A stretch of 15,105 nucleotides of DNA from Dactylosporangium aurantiacum (GTDB lineage: Bacteria > Actinomycetota > Actinomycetes > Mycobacteriales > Micromonosporaceae): the NCBI RefSeq assembly GCF_000716715.1, contig NZ_JNYJ01000088.1:1-15105 (forward strand), written 5' to 3'. Under the pieces are notes generated by a model that saw only the letters and a program-made list of their open reading frames with translations, was not told the DNA's origin and did no database searches. The position numbers and the translations under genes are program-made. The stretch's first letter is position 1. The number at the start of each line of letters is the position of its first letter. Below are positions 8,118-14,873 of the stretch, one piece after another.

Positions 8118-8882
8118 ATGAGACCCGTGACCGTGCTGCTCGCGCTCGTCCTGACCTCCGGGGGCGTTGCCGCCTGCGGCGAGAAGACGGGCACCGTCGC
8201 GCCGGACGCGGCGCTCCGAAAGGCTGTGCATGCGCTGGAGACCACCGCGCACACGTTCACCGTCAAGCAGGGCAGTCCGGGCAAGTACGGCAACGCCCGG
8301 CAGAGCACCGGCTCCGGCAGCGTCGACCCGGCCGCCAAGACCGGCATGATCACCATCACCACCACCGACCACGACGAAACAGTCGCGCTGGCGTGGACCG
8401 TCGTTGCCCCTGACCTCTGGCTGAAGGTCGACACCCGCAACACGGACACGTCGCTCGGCCTGGACCCGACCGTCTGGTGGGAGATCGACCGGTCGCGGCT
8501 CGACCCGGACGAACCGACCCCGGTCGACGACGCCGGCGCGCCGCGGTTCGGCCTCGTCAACCTGTTCAAGGACGGTCTCCGCGATGTCAAGCGCGTCGAT
8601 GCTAGGAAATTCAGCGGCACCGTGGAAATCACCGACTGGAAGAACCTCATGGAGCCGTCGCTCGATGCGATGGCATACGCCCGCAACTCGGACAAGCCCA
8701 TCCTGTTCACCGCCACCGTCGACGAGCAGGGCCGCCTGACCGCGTTCACGATCGACGGCGGTTCCATCGACTCCGAGCTGGTGTACGAGATGACGTTCGC
8801 CGACTTCGGTGCCGTCCCGCCTGTCTCGAAGCCGACCGGCGCGAAGCCGGCCGACGAGGCCGTCTACCGTCTGTTCGAGTGA
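8118..8882 (+). CDS. Secreted lipoprotein, LppX/LprAFG-like
   Basis: The 254-residue protein begins with a lipoprotein signal peptide, MRPVTVLLALVLTSGGVAAC (lipobox VAAC, Cys20), so it should be acylated at cysteine 20 and attached to the outer face of the membrane. The mature part is a mixed alpha/beta domain with repeated strand motifs (TFTVKQGS, GMITITTTD, LWLKVDTR, GTVEITDW, ILFTATVDEQGRLTAFTIDG, YEMTFADFG). The pattern 'test strand, then TATVDxxGRLTxFxID' matches mycobacterial LppX/LprAFG proteins, which bind lipids, and many uncharacterised actinomycete lipoproteins. ATG 8118 is chosen over the upstream open frame because it gives the signal peptide and has GGAGGA (8102-8107) ten bases upstream. 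It is the only intact gene in a degraded region, and converges with the DUF4097 remnant. Confidence 0.75.
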   Translation: MRPVTVLLALVLTSGGVAACGEKTGTVAPDAALRKAVHALETTAHTFTVKQGSPGKYGNARQSTGSGSVDPAAKTGMITITTTDHDETVALAWTVVAPDLWLKVDTRNTDTSLGLDPTVWWEIDRSRLDPDEPTPVDDAGAPRFGLVNLFKDGLRDVKRVDARKFSGTVEITDWKNLMEPSLDAMAYARNSDKPILFTATVDEQGRLTAFTIDGGSIDSELVYEMTFADFGAVPPVSKPTGAKPADEAVYRLFE

Positions 8883-8904
8883 CCGGGCGCGTTGTTTCGC
8901 CCCG

Positions 8905-9180
8905 GCGGTCCGCAGGGTGATGGCACCGTTCTCGGTGCGGACGGCGAGGCTGTGCGCGCCCGCCAGGTCGCCCGGCAATTCGTCGCGGACCTCCCCGTTG
9001 TCGGTCTCGGTGGTGATCCGGTAGTCCGCCTTCGGCGCGGTGAGTCACCGCGTCGTTGTCGGTCGTGACGTCCACGCTCGCCGGCGCCTCCGCGAAGGCC
9101 AGACCGACCGTGCCGTTCTCCGACCGGGCTGTGACGTTGTTGGACGCGATGCCGGCGGCCTTGATCGATCCGCTCGTGCT
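8905..9180 (-). pseudogene. DUF4097-family (beta-solenoid) protein remnant with frameshift
   Basis: The minus strand reads SIKAAGIASNNVTARSENGT (near 9168) and VGLAFAEAPASVDVTTDND, then shifts frame near 9040 and continues PKADYRITTETDNGEV...LAVRTENGAITLRTAG. Repeated 'VxxxTxxGxV' strands are characteristic of DUF4097 proteins, which often are adhesin-like or membrane-associated. The join needs a one-base insertion or two-base deletion near GTGACTCACC. The N-terminal half is missing, and there is no stop at the expected C-terminus before the convergent lipoprotein gene. It is a pseudogene. Confidence 0.65.
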
Positions 9181-9319
9181 GGGTTCCGGCCCCCGCCGCA
9201 GGCGGTTGTGGTGGCGGTTCGCGGCTACCTGCGCTCCGCGGTGACAGCGGTGTGGCCGACGAAGCGTCGTACAGGTCCTAACAACGTTGATCGAGGGCTT
9301 GCCGTCCTTTGTGGAGGAT

Positions 9320-9424
9320 GGTCTACCGTCTTCGGCCGTGAGGCGTGGTGAACAGCCGCCGTGGTGTGTGCCGGACGGGCTGTGGCAGCGCATCGAACCG
9401 CTGATGCCCGAACCCGTACCGCGT
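9320..9424 (+). pseudogene. N-terminal fragment of an IS5-like transposase
   Basis: About 35 residues (GLPSSAVRRGEQPPWCVPDG and LWQRIEPLMPE) resemble the N-terminus of IS5-family transposases, which usually read 'VxDELWxxIEPLLP'. The family sequence stops after MPEPVPR and the frame ends at 9469 without a catalytic domain. No terminal repeats were found. A remnant only. Confidence 0.45.
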
Positions 9425-9613
9425 GTAGCTCTGAGCGAGACCGCCGGAACCGTGTCGGTGTCGAGGTGAGGCTCGTTCTGGTGGACGGCGTGCGGTTGTC
9501 GCGATGGTGCACAGCCCGCCGGCCGCCTGTCGATCTACCGGTCGATCAGTCGACCTCATTCGTCGCTGTCGCGAAGGGTCGACCTTACCGCCCAGCCGTG
9601 GCGGCGGGGCGGT
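9425..9613. other. Intergenic region with inverted repeats
   Basis: No gene seen. GGTCGA-TCAG-TCGACC (9540-9555) is a perfect palindrome of operator type. ACCGCCC (9587-9593) and GGGCGGT (9607-9613) form a 7-bp hairpin touching the stop codon of the minus-strand small membrane protein and may terminate that operon; no T run follows. Confidence 0.4.
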
Positions 9614-9784
9614 CTACCACCAGGCGACCACGGCGATCACCGCGACCAGGGCCACGAGCAGGGCGGCGAGCAGCACCCGGCGCCAGGCGGCCTGGATCAG
9701 GGTGCCGAGGGGGAAGCGGACGGCCGGGGGCGGGGCGGACGCCACTTCGCGCAGGAGCCGGCGGAGCTCCTTATCGTCGGCCAC
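9614..9784 (-). CDS. Small single-pass membrane protein coupled to the sigma-like gene
   Basis: A 56-residue product starts at GTG 9784, with GGAG seven bases upstream, and ends at TAG 9614-9616. Residues 2-28 are charged and proline-containing (ADDKELRRLLREVASAPPP). Residues about 35-56 are a strong hydrophobic helix (VLLAALLVALVAVIAVVAWW) ending right at the C-terminus. The start lies inside the end of the upstream sigma-like gene (14-base overlap), so the two are translationally coupled. The layout, cytoplasmic head plus one membrane helix, would fit a minimal membrane anchor or anti-sigma-like partner. That function is inference; I recognise no family. Confidence 0.65.
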   Translation of the reverse strand: MADDKELRRLLREVASAPPPAVRFPLGTLIQAAWRRVLLAALLVALVAVIAVVAWW

Positions 9785-10463
9785 CGGCTACTCCGCTCTC
9801 CTCGACCACTTCGCCGGTCAGGATGACTGGTTCGGTCTTGCCGGGGCCGGCGGCGTGGGGGTGGAAGGCGGTGGTGACGATGCCGCTGGCGGCCATCAGG
9901 TCGGCGGCCACGTCGACTTCGCTGCTGCCCAGCAGGCCGGCCGTCACGGCCGGGCCCATGCCGCGGTAGTGCCGGCAGACGAGCACCGCCCGCTGCCGTG
10001 CGGTGAGCTCCTCGAGCGTGGCGAGCAGCAGCGGCTGGGCGACGACCGGGTCTTCCTGCGTGCGGGTGACCTGCACCCGGCGCCGGGGCAGCCACCGCCA
10101 GCGGTCGGCGGAACGGGAGCCCCGTTCCACCATGTACCGGCGGACGAGGTCGTCGCCGAGCATCGTGTCGACGTCGACGCCGCGGTGGGACCAGCGGCGC
10201 CAGGGCAGGACCAGGCGGCGCACCACGCGGCCCAGTGCCGCGTCGGCGGCGAACCAGTCGCCGTACAGCAGGTACGCGAGCCGGCGGGCCGCGGAGATGT
10301 GCGGCTGGATCTCATCGATGAGGACCGCCTGGCGCCGTGCTTCGAAAGCCCGCCACCATTCGGACGCCCGGCGCGCATACCGCGTCACGCTGGGAAGTCG
10401 TCCGGATGCCGGCCGTGTATTCGGCTTCCAATGTTTGCCCGCCATCGCCTGCCGATTTCTCAT
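9771..10463 (-). CDS. Degenerate SigE/ECF-like sigma-70 factor
   Basis: ECF sigma factors direct RNA polymerase to specific promoters. Residues about 58-88 (from ATG 10463), ARRLAYLLYGDWFAADAALG and RVVRRLVLPWRR, match the region 2 pattern 'RRxAxLLxGDWxxADDLxxxxL...W'. Residues 145-195 (LLLATLEELTARQRAVLVCR and HYRGMGPAVTAGLLGSSEVDV) match region 4.1 and part of 4.2. The acidic residues of region 2 and the usual VKS(Q/R) recognition turn are replaced (AADAALG, EVDVAADL), so promoter binding is doubtful. The N-terminal ~57 residues are basic and unlike the family. The start is uncertain: ATG 10463 lacks a clear ribosome-binding site, ATG 10445 or an internal GTG is possible, and the frame is open to TTG 10544. 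It overlaps the small membrane protein gene by 14 bases. Confidence 0.6.
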   Translation of the reverse strand: MRNRQAMAGKHWKPNTRPASGRLPSVTRYARRASEWWRAFEARRQAVLIDEIQPHISAARRLAYLLYGDWFAADAALGRVVRRLVLPWRRWSHRGVDVDTMLGDDLVRRYMVERGSRSADRWRWLPRRRVQVTRTQEDPVVAQPLLLATLEELTARQRAVLVCRHYRGMGPAVTAGLLGSSEVDVAADLMAASGIVTTAFHPHAAGPGKTEPVILTGEVVEESGVAGGRR

Positions 10464-10713
10464 ACCGCGGAGCCGCGCGCCGAAGGATTGCAGCACCGCG
10501 CCCGCCACGCGGCGCCGCAGCGCCCGATAACAATTTGGCGCCAAGTATGGGTGACTCGCATCGACGTGGTCAAGCTGGCCGTCCGGCGTGTCACGGGCCA
10601 GGTGAGCTGTGTTCGCGCTTTCGTTAAGCGATCAACAGATCATCATTAGGATGAGCTTAGGTGCCCTCGTCCGGCGTATTCAAAGTATCGGTCGACAAAT
10701 TCTCGGCTGCAAT

Positions 10714-10732
10714 TTCCGGATATCGTCCGGAA
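10714..10732. terminator. Hairpin downstream of the Nudix gene
   Basis: TTCCGGA (10714-10720) and TCCGGAA (10726-10732) form a 7-bp stem with a 5-nt loop, 20 bases past the minus-strand stop of the Nudix gene, followed on that strand by ATT. It is a weak terminator candidate. The interval around it (10464-10752) holds no other gene; the sigma-like gene's promoter is probably here. Confidence 0.4.
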
Positions 10733-10752
10733 TCTTCGCCGACCGCGCGACG

Positions 10753-11217
10753 TCAGGTGGTCAGGGCGGCCCGGAGCCGGTCGAGGAAGGTGCCCTGGGC
10801 CTTGACCAGCTTGGTCCTCGCGACTTCCAGCGACAGCCAGGCGACCCGGTCCAGCTCGGGGAACGTCTTCATGACGCCCGAGCCCCTGGGCCACTCCAGC
10901 TCGAAGGTGTTGCTGACCGCCGCAGCGGCGTCGAAGTCGCCCTCCAGGGCGTAGACCGTCACGACCTTGCCACCGCTCTGGCGGACCTCGCCCAGCGGGA
11001 TCGGCGTGCCGGCGGGGGCCGGCGCGCCGAGCTCCTCCTGGAACTCGCGGAGCGCGGCGGCCTGCGGCTCCTCGTGCTCGTCGTACTCGCCCTTGGGGAT
11101 GGACCAGGCGCCGTCGTCCTTGCGGGACCAGAACGGGCCGCCCATGTGGCCGACGAGGACCTCGACGCCCTGGTCGGAGTTTCTGTAGAGCAGCAATCCC
11201 GCGCTCAAGCGAGCCAC
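10753..11217 (-). CDS. Nudix hydrolase
   Basis: Nudix enzymes hydrolyse nucleoside diphosphates linked to another group, using a divalent metal held by the Nudix box. The 154-residue product has a perfect box, G(x5)E(x7)REFQEELGA, at residues 43-65 (PKGEYDEHEEPQAAALREF in part). It also has an N-terminal strand ARLSAGLLLYR and a loop WSRKDDGAWSIPKGEYD typical of the subgroup annotated as small NTP pyrophosphohydrolases. C-terminal helix: LDRVAWLSLEVARTKLVKAQ. GTG 11217 is chosen because GGGAGGA lies six bases upstream and the family starts there; the frame is open further upstream without support. Substrate cannot be predicted. It follows the DinB gene on the same strand with a 43-base gap. 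Confidence 0.92.
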   Translation of the reverse strand: MARLSAGLLLYRNSDQGVEVLVGHMGGPFWSRKDDGAWSIPKGEYDEHEEPQAAALREFQEELGAPAPAGTPIPLGEVRQSGGKVVTVYALEGDFDAAAAVSNTFELEWPRGSGVMKTFPELDRVAWLSLEVARTKLVKAQGTFLDRLRAALTT

Positions 11218-11260
11218 CGAGGTCCTCCCGTCGTCGCCCCCATTCTGGCAGTACGACGGA

Positions 11261-11791
11261 TCATTCGGCGGGTGCGAAGCGCTCCAGGGCCGGCATGTAG
11301 CGGCGGTACGGGCCGACGTCGTCGCGGTACCTGCCGGCCAGGACCTCACCGATCTGGGCGAGGTGGGTCAGGTCGTGCGCGACCCAGGCGGCCAGGACCT
11401 GCTGGAGGGTGACGGTGCCGAACTCGGGGTGGGTGCCGGACCGGGCCAGGTCGGCCGGGGTCAGGTCCAGCGCGCCGAGGTCCTCCAGCGAGCGGGACCT
11501 GACCACGCGGAACCGGTCCAGCAGGGCGGGGACCGGCTCGCGCGCCCAGTCGAGCATCGCGACCCGGTTGAACGGCTCGAACGTCCGGTCGGTGCCGTGC
11601 TCCACGATCAGCCGGATGCGGGGCAGCCAGTTCGTGGTGTCGCCGTGCAGGAGGTGGCCGGCGATGGCGTACGCGCTCCAGGTGCCCTCGCCGTCGTCGC
11701 GGTGCACCCACTCCTCGGGCAGGCCGAGCAGGAGCGCGGACAGGGCGTCCGGGGTGCGGGCCAGCAGGGTCGTCGCGTCCGAGATCATCAT
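11261..11791 (-). CDS. DinB/YfiT-family metal-binding protein
   Basis: DinB-family proteins are four-helix bundles with a three-histidine metal site; several act as thiol S-transferases (bacillithiol or mycothiol), while most are uncharacterised. The 176-residue product has the expected spacing: GHLLHGDTTNW with His46 and His49, and AAWVAHDLTHLAQIGEV with His139 and His143. It also has a tail RYRDDVGPYRRYMPAL of the type seen in the DinB_2 subgroup. In mycothiol-producing actinomycetes a thiol-dependent role is plausible. ATG 11791 has GGGAG eight bases upstream; ATG 11788 is an equal alternative. It is divergent from the SLOG-like gene and upstream of the Nudix gene. Confidence 0.87.
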   Translation of the reverse strand: MMISDATTLLARTPDALSALLLGLPEEWVHRDDGEGTWSAYAIAGHLLHGDTTNWLPRIRLIVEHGTDRTFEPFNRVAMLDWAREPVPALLDRFRVVRSRSLEDLGALDLTPADLARSGTHPEFGTVTLQQVLAAWVAHDLTHLAQIGEVLAGRYRDDVGPYRRYMPALERFAPAE

Positions 11792-11840
11792 CTGTGAGCT
11801 CCCTTCCCGCTGCCCATGCTCGGCGCCCGTGGCCGCGGGA

Positions 11841-11856
11841 GCCAGGGCCACCTGGC
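11841..11856. promoter_or_regulatory. Palindrome between divergent dinB-like and SLOG-like genes
   Basis: GCCAGG-GCCA-CCTGGC lies in the 91-base gap between the two divergent starts (11791 and 11883). A further CTGG-rich stretch, TGGCCTGGCACCCTGGGA, follows. It has the form of a dimeric repressor operator and could control both genes. No bound regulator can be named. Confidence 0.35.
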
Positions 11857-11882
11857 GATGACTGGCCTGGCACCCTGGGACG

Positions 11883-12368
11883 GTGCGGAAGACGAGCAGG
11901 GTCGGGGTCACCGGTCACCTGAACCTGACCCCGCCGACCGTGGAGCTGGTCCGGGCCGACCTGCGGCAGCTGCTGCGGCCGCCGCTCGTCGGCGTGACCT
12001 GCCTCGCCCGCGGCGCCGACACCGTCTTCGCCGAGGTGGTCCTCGCCGTCGGTGGCGCCCTGGAGGTCGTGCTGCCCTGTGAGGGGTACGGCGACACCAT
12101 GGTCCGGCCCGAGCACCGGCCCCGGTTCGAGGCGCTGCTGGAGGCCGCGGCGACGGTGCGCGTGATGCCGTTCCGCCGTCCGGGCCGGCAGGCGTACGAG
12201 GCCGCCAACCGGCACATCCTGCACACCTGCGACCTGCTGATCGCCGTCTGGGACGGGCAGCGGACCGGGCACCGGGGCGGCACCGGCGCGTTCGTCGCCG
12301 AGGCCCGCGCCGCGGGTCTGCCCGTCGACGTGCGGTGGCCGGCGGGTGCCGCTCGCGAGTCGACCTGA
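11883..12368 (+). CDS. SLOG/LOG-like nucleotide-binding Rossmann protein
   Basis: The 161-residue product resembles the SLOG superfamily (Rossmann-like, nucleotide- or ligand-binding; relatives include LOG lysine-decarboxylase-like, DprA and YpsA). Visible elements are VGVTGHLNLTPPTVELVRADL (residues 7-27, in part VGVTGH), VGVTCLARGADTVFAEVVL (36-54) with the RGAD loop, LEVVLPCEGY, NRHILHTCDLLIAVWDGQ, and GGTGAFVAEARAAGLPV, the usual glycine loop plus helix. GTG 11883 is chosen since the family begins at the first strand; ribosome-binding signal is weak (GGGA very close). SLOG proteins act as sensors in some nucleotide-based defence systems, but stand-alone versions like this one are common in Micromonosporaceae and Streptomyces and have no assigned role. 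It is divergent from the DinB gene. Confidence 0.7.
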   Translation: MRKTSRVGVTGHLNLTPPTVELVRADLRQLLRPPLVGVTCLARGADTVFAEVVLAVGGALEVVLPCEGYGDTMVRPEHRPRFEALLEAAATVRVMPFRRPGRQAYEAANRHILHTCDLLIAVWDGQRTGHRGGTGAFVAEARAAGLPVDVRWPAGAAREST

Positions 12369-12465
12369 CGGGCAGCGCCGCCGCCACCGCCCTGCCCGGG
12401 CCGCCGCGGGTCGCCGTCATGACGCGGACAGTCAGCGGATAATCACGCAGAGTACGAAAACCGCA

Positions 12466-12471
12466 TATAGT
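12466..12471 (+). promoter_or_regulatory. Possible -10 box (TATAGT) of the surface-protein gene
   Basis: TATAGT lies in an AT-richer island (12439-12471) within otherwise GC-rich DNA, 33 bases before the start GTG 12504. The -35 at 17-bp spacing (TCACGC) is poor, so an alternative sigma factor or extended promoter may be used. Upstream, CGGGCAG (12369-12375) and CTGCCCG (12392-12398) form a hairpin that may terminate the SLOG-like gene. Confidence 0.35.
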
Positions 12472-12503
12472 CGCCTTCGGGACAAATGCTCCAGGAGGTA
12501 CCT

Positions 12504-14804
12504 GTGCGGAAGCGGTACGCCTTCGCCGGCGTATGCGTGATGACGCTGACGATGCTGGTGCCGGTGGCGCCGGCGCACGCGGCGTCCGGGACGGCACGCA
12601 CCACCGAGTCCGCGCCGGCGGCGTTCACGACGGTCGGCGCCGACACCTATGTCGTGCCGGCCGGCGTCACGCAGATCGACGTCGTGGTGGTGGGCGGCAG
12701 GGGCGGCAACGTCTCGCCCGCGACCGGCGGCCTGGGCGCGAAGGTGAGCGGCCGGCTCGCCGTGACGCCCGGCGAGACCCTCGACGTGTTCGTCGGCGGC
12801 GACGGCGTCCAGGCCTACTACACCGGCACCCAGACCGGCAGCCACACCCTGCCGGGCACGGCCGGCGGCGCCGGTGGCGGCGGCGCGGGTGGCTCCGGTC
12901 GCATGATCGTCGCCGGGATCTACTCGTACTTCAGCGCGGGTGCCGGCGGCGGTGGCGCGTCGCGCATCTCCCGCAGCGGCACCGACCTGGTCGTCGCCGG
13001 TGGTGGCGGCGGCGCCTCCGGGTCCTCCGGCCCGAACGGGGCGATCACCAACGGCAGCAACGGCGGCGCCGCCGGCACCGGGTCCGGCGACGGCCAGGAC
13101 GGCGCGGCCGCCAGCAACGGCAGCACCACCGCGGTGGCCGGCGCCGGCGGGGTCAGCGGCGGCAACGGCGGGGCGGCTCCGGGCGGCGCGACCGCCGGCG
13201 GGTCCGGCTCGGCCGGCACGGGCGGCGCCGGCGGCGACGCCGCGCACACCAACACGCAGGCGACCCCGAACTACTCGGCATCGTCGACCGGTGGGGGCGG
13301 TGGCGGCGGTGGCGTCGTCGGCGGCTCCGGCGGCAACGGCGGCGCGACCAGCATCAACGGCAGCGGCACCGCCGCCGCCACCGGTGGCGGCGGCGGTGCC
13401 GGCAGCAGCCTCGTCCCGGCCGGCGGGACGATCGAGGCCCCGTCCGTCTCCCGCCGGGTGGAGATCACCCCCGTGGTCACGCCGCCGTCGGGGCAGGCCG
13501 GTCAGTTGCAGGTGACGCAGCCCGCGAGCAGTTCGCGCGACGTCACGGTGTCGTGGTCGGCCGCGGGCGTGACGTGGGGTGACGGGGCGAACCGGCGGTT
13601 CACGGTGGTGGTGTCGCCGGCGACCGTGTCCAACAGCACGTGCACGGGGCTGACGGACGCTTCGACGGGGTGCACGTTCACGGCGGACGCTGACGGCACG
13701 TACACGGTGTCGGTGACCCCGGAGACGGATGCCGGCAGCGCCACCCTGGCCTCGGCGCAGGTGCCGGTGGCGCTGGTGGTCCCGCCGCCGGCGCCGGTTG
13801 CGCCGTCGGGGCAGGTCGGCCAGCTGCAGGCGGCGCAGGGCGCCTCGCGCGACGTCACGGTGTCGTGGTCGGCCGCGGGCGTGACGTGGGGTGGCGGGGC
13901 GAACCGGCGGTTCACGGTGGCCGTGTCGCCCACGACCGTCTCGGCCAGCACCTGCACCGGCCTGGCGGACACCGCGACGGGCTGCACGTTCACCGCGACG
14001 GCCGACGGCACGTACACCGTGACCGTGACGCCGAAGACGGACGCCGGTGGCGCCACGCCCGCCACGACATCGGTGACGGTGACGTCGGCCTCCGCACCGG
14101 CCGCACCGGACGCGCCGGCCGCCGTGACCGTGACCGCCGGCACCTCGTCGATCGCCGTGCAGTGGAGCGGCGCCGTCGCGCACGGCTCGCCGGTCACCGG
14201 CTACGTCGCCACCGCCGAGCCGGGCCCCGCGTCCTGCACGACGACCACCGCGACCAGCTGCGTGCTCGGCGCCCGGGCCGGCGTCACGTACACCGTGCGG
14301 GTGATGGCGAAGTCCGCGGCCGGCGACTCCCCGCCGAGCGCCGCCTCGGCCCCCGTGACGCCGGTCGCCCCGGTGAACCCGCCGGTCCCGCCCGCGCCGC
14401 AGGCCACCCTCGACCTCGACACCGGCACGCGCAGCGGCCTGCTGCTGCCGGGGTCGTCGGTGACGGTGCGCGGTGACGGCTATGCGGCGCACTCCACGGT
14501 CACGCTGACGATGTACTCCACGCCGGTGTCCCTGACGAGCGTCGTGACCGACGCGACGGGCTCGTTCGTCACGCAGGTGACCCTGCCGGCCGGGCTGGCC
14601 GCGGGCCAGCACGCGATCGTCGCCCAGGGCGTCGACACGCTGGGCGTGCCGCGCATCATGCAGGTGTCGGCGACCATCCGGGCGACCGCGGCGCTGCGCG
14701 GCTCACTGCCGGTCACCGGGGTCCCGGTCACGGTCCTGTGGCTGCTCGGCGCCGCACTGCTGATGGGCGGCGCCGCCCTGCGCTGGACGGCCCGCCGCGC
14801 CTGA
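12504..14804 (+). CDS. Sortase-anchored (LPVTG) glycine-rich surface protein with Ig/Fn3-like repeats
   Basis: This 766-residue protein is built for export and covalent attachment to the cell wall. A signal peptide is at 1-26 (MRKRYAFAG, VMTLTMLVPVAPAHA). A glycine-rich domain follows at about 40-320 (TYVVPAGVTQIDVVVVGGRG, then GG-rich loops). Two near-identical ~100-residue repeats lie at 325-425 and 433-530 (each with DVTVSWSAAGVTWG and CTGL...TGCTFT, offset exactly 104 residues). A fibronectin-III-like domain is at 531-618 (SIAVQWSGAVAHGSPVTGYV) and an IPT-like domain at about 631-725 (GSSVTVRGDGYAAHS). The sorting signal LPVTG is at 735-739, followed by a hydrophobic helix and a basic tail, RWTARRA. 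GTG 12504 is chosen because AGGAGG (12493-12498) lies five bases upstream; ATG 12486 would have no such site. Each repeat has a cysteine pair. No sortase gene is in the window. Confidence 0.88.
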   Translation: MRKRYAFAGVCVMTLTMLVPVAPAHAASGTARTTESAPAAFTTVGADTYVVPAGVTQIDVVVVGGRGGNVSPATGGLGAKVSGRLAVTPGETLDVFVGGDGVQAYYTGTQTGSHTLPGTAGGAGGGGAGGSGRMIVAGIYSYFSAGAGGGGASRISRSGTDLVVAGGGGGASGSSGPNGAITNGSNGGAAGTGSGDGQDGAAASNGSTTAVAGAGGVSGGNGGAAPGGATAGGSGSAGTGGAGGDAAHTNTQATPNYSASSTGGGGGGGGVVGGSGGNGGATSINGSGTAAATGGGGGAGSSLVPAGGTIEAPSVSRRVEITPVVTPPSGQAGQLQVTQPASSSRDVTVSWSAAGVTWGDGANRRFTVVVSPATVSNSTCTGLTDASTGCTFTADADGTYTVSVTPETDAGSATLASAQVPVALVVPPPAPVAPSGQVGQLQAAQGASRDVTVSWSAAGVTWGGGANRRFTVAVSPTTVSASTCTGLADTATGCTFTATADGTYTVTVTPKTDAGGATPATTSVTVTSASAPAAPDAPAAVTVTAGTSSIAVQWSGAVAHGSPVTGYVATAEPGPASCTTTTATSCVLGARAGVTYTVRVMAKSAAGDSPPSAASAPVTPVAPVNPPVPPAPQATLDLDTGTRSGLLLPGSSVTVRGDGYAAHSTVTLTMYSTPVSLTSVVTDATGSFVTQVTLPAGLAAGQHAIVAQGVDTLGVPRIMQVSATIRATAALRGSLPVTGVPVTVLWLLGAALLMGGAALRWTARRA

Positions 14805-14822
14805 GCAGCCGCGCCGGAGCGA

Positions 14823-14861
14823 CGGTGGTGCCGGGAACCGACCAGGATCCCGGCACCACCG
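14823..14861. terminator. Strong bidirectional hairpin terminator
   Basis: CGGTGGTGCCGGGA (14823-14836) and TCCCGGCACCACCG (14848-14861) are a perfect 14-bp inverted repeat with an 11-nt loop. It lies between the convergent surface-protein gene (stop 14802-14804) and lectin gene (stop 14874-14876), so it can stop transcription from both sides. There is no T run, as is common in actinomycetes. Confidence 0.85.
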
Positions 14862-14873
14862 CTGTGCGCGGAC

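Noticed and set aside
8883..8912. Terminator hairpin after the lipoprotein gene (CCGGGCG...CGCCCCGG)
   Set aside because: The stem is imperfect and partly overlaps the DUF4097 remnant; not strong enough to list.
8022..8978. Minus-strand open frame opposite the lipoprotein gene
   Set aside because: Only its first part (above about 8905) resembles a DUF4097 protein; the rest is an antisense shadow of the lipoprotein gene.
9504..10649. 381-codon plus-strand frame opposite the sigma-like gene
   Set aside because: Low-complexity shadow. The minus strand shows sigma region 2 and 4 patterns and a coupled downstream gene.
12432..14612. 726-codon antisense open frame opposite the surface-protein gene
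   Set aside because: It is a high-GC shadow: composition is Arg/Gly/Ala-rich without domains, while the plus strand has a signal peptide, repeats, a sorting signal and a good ribosome-binding site.
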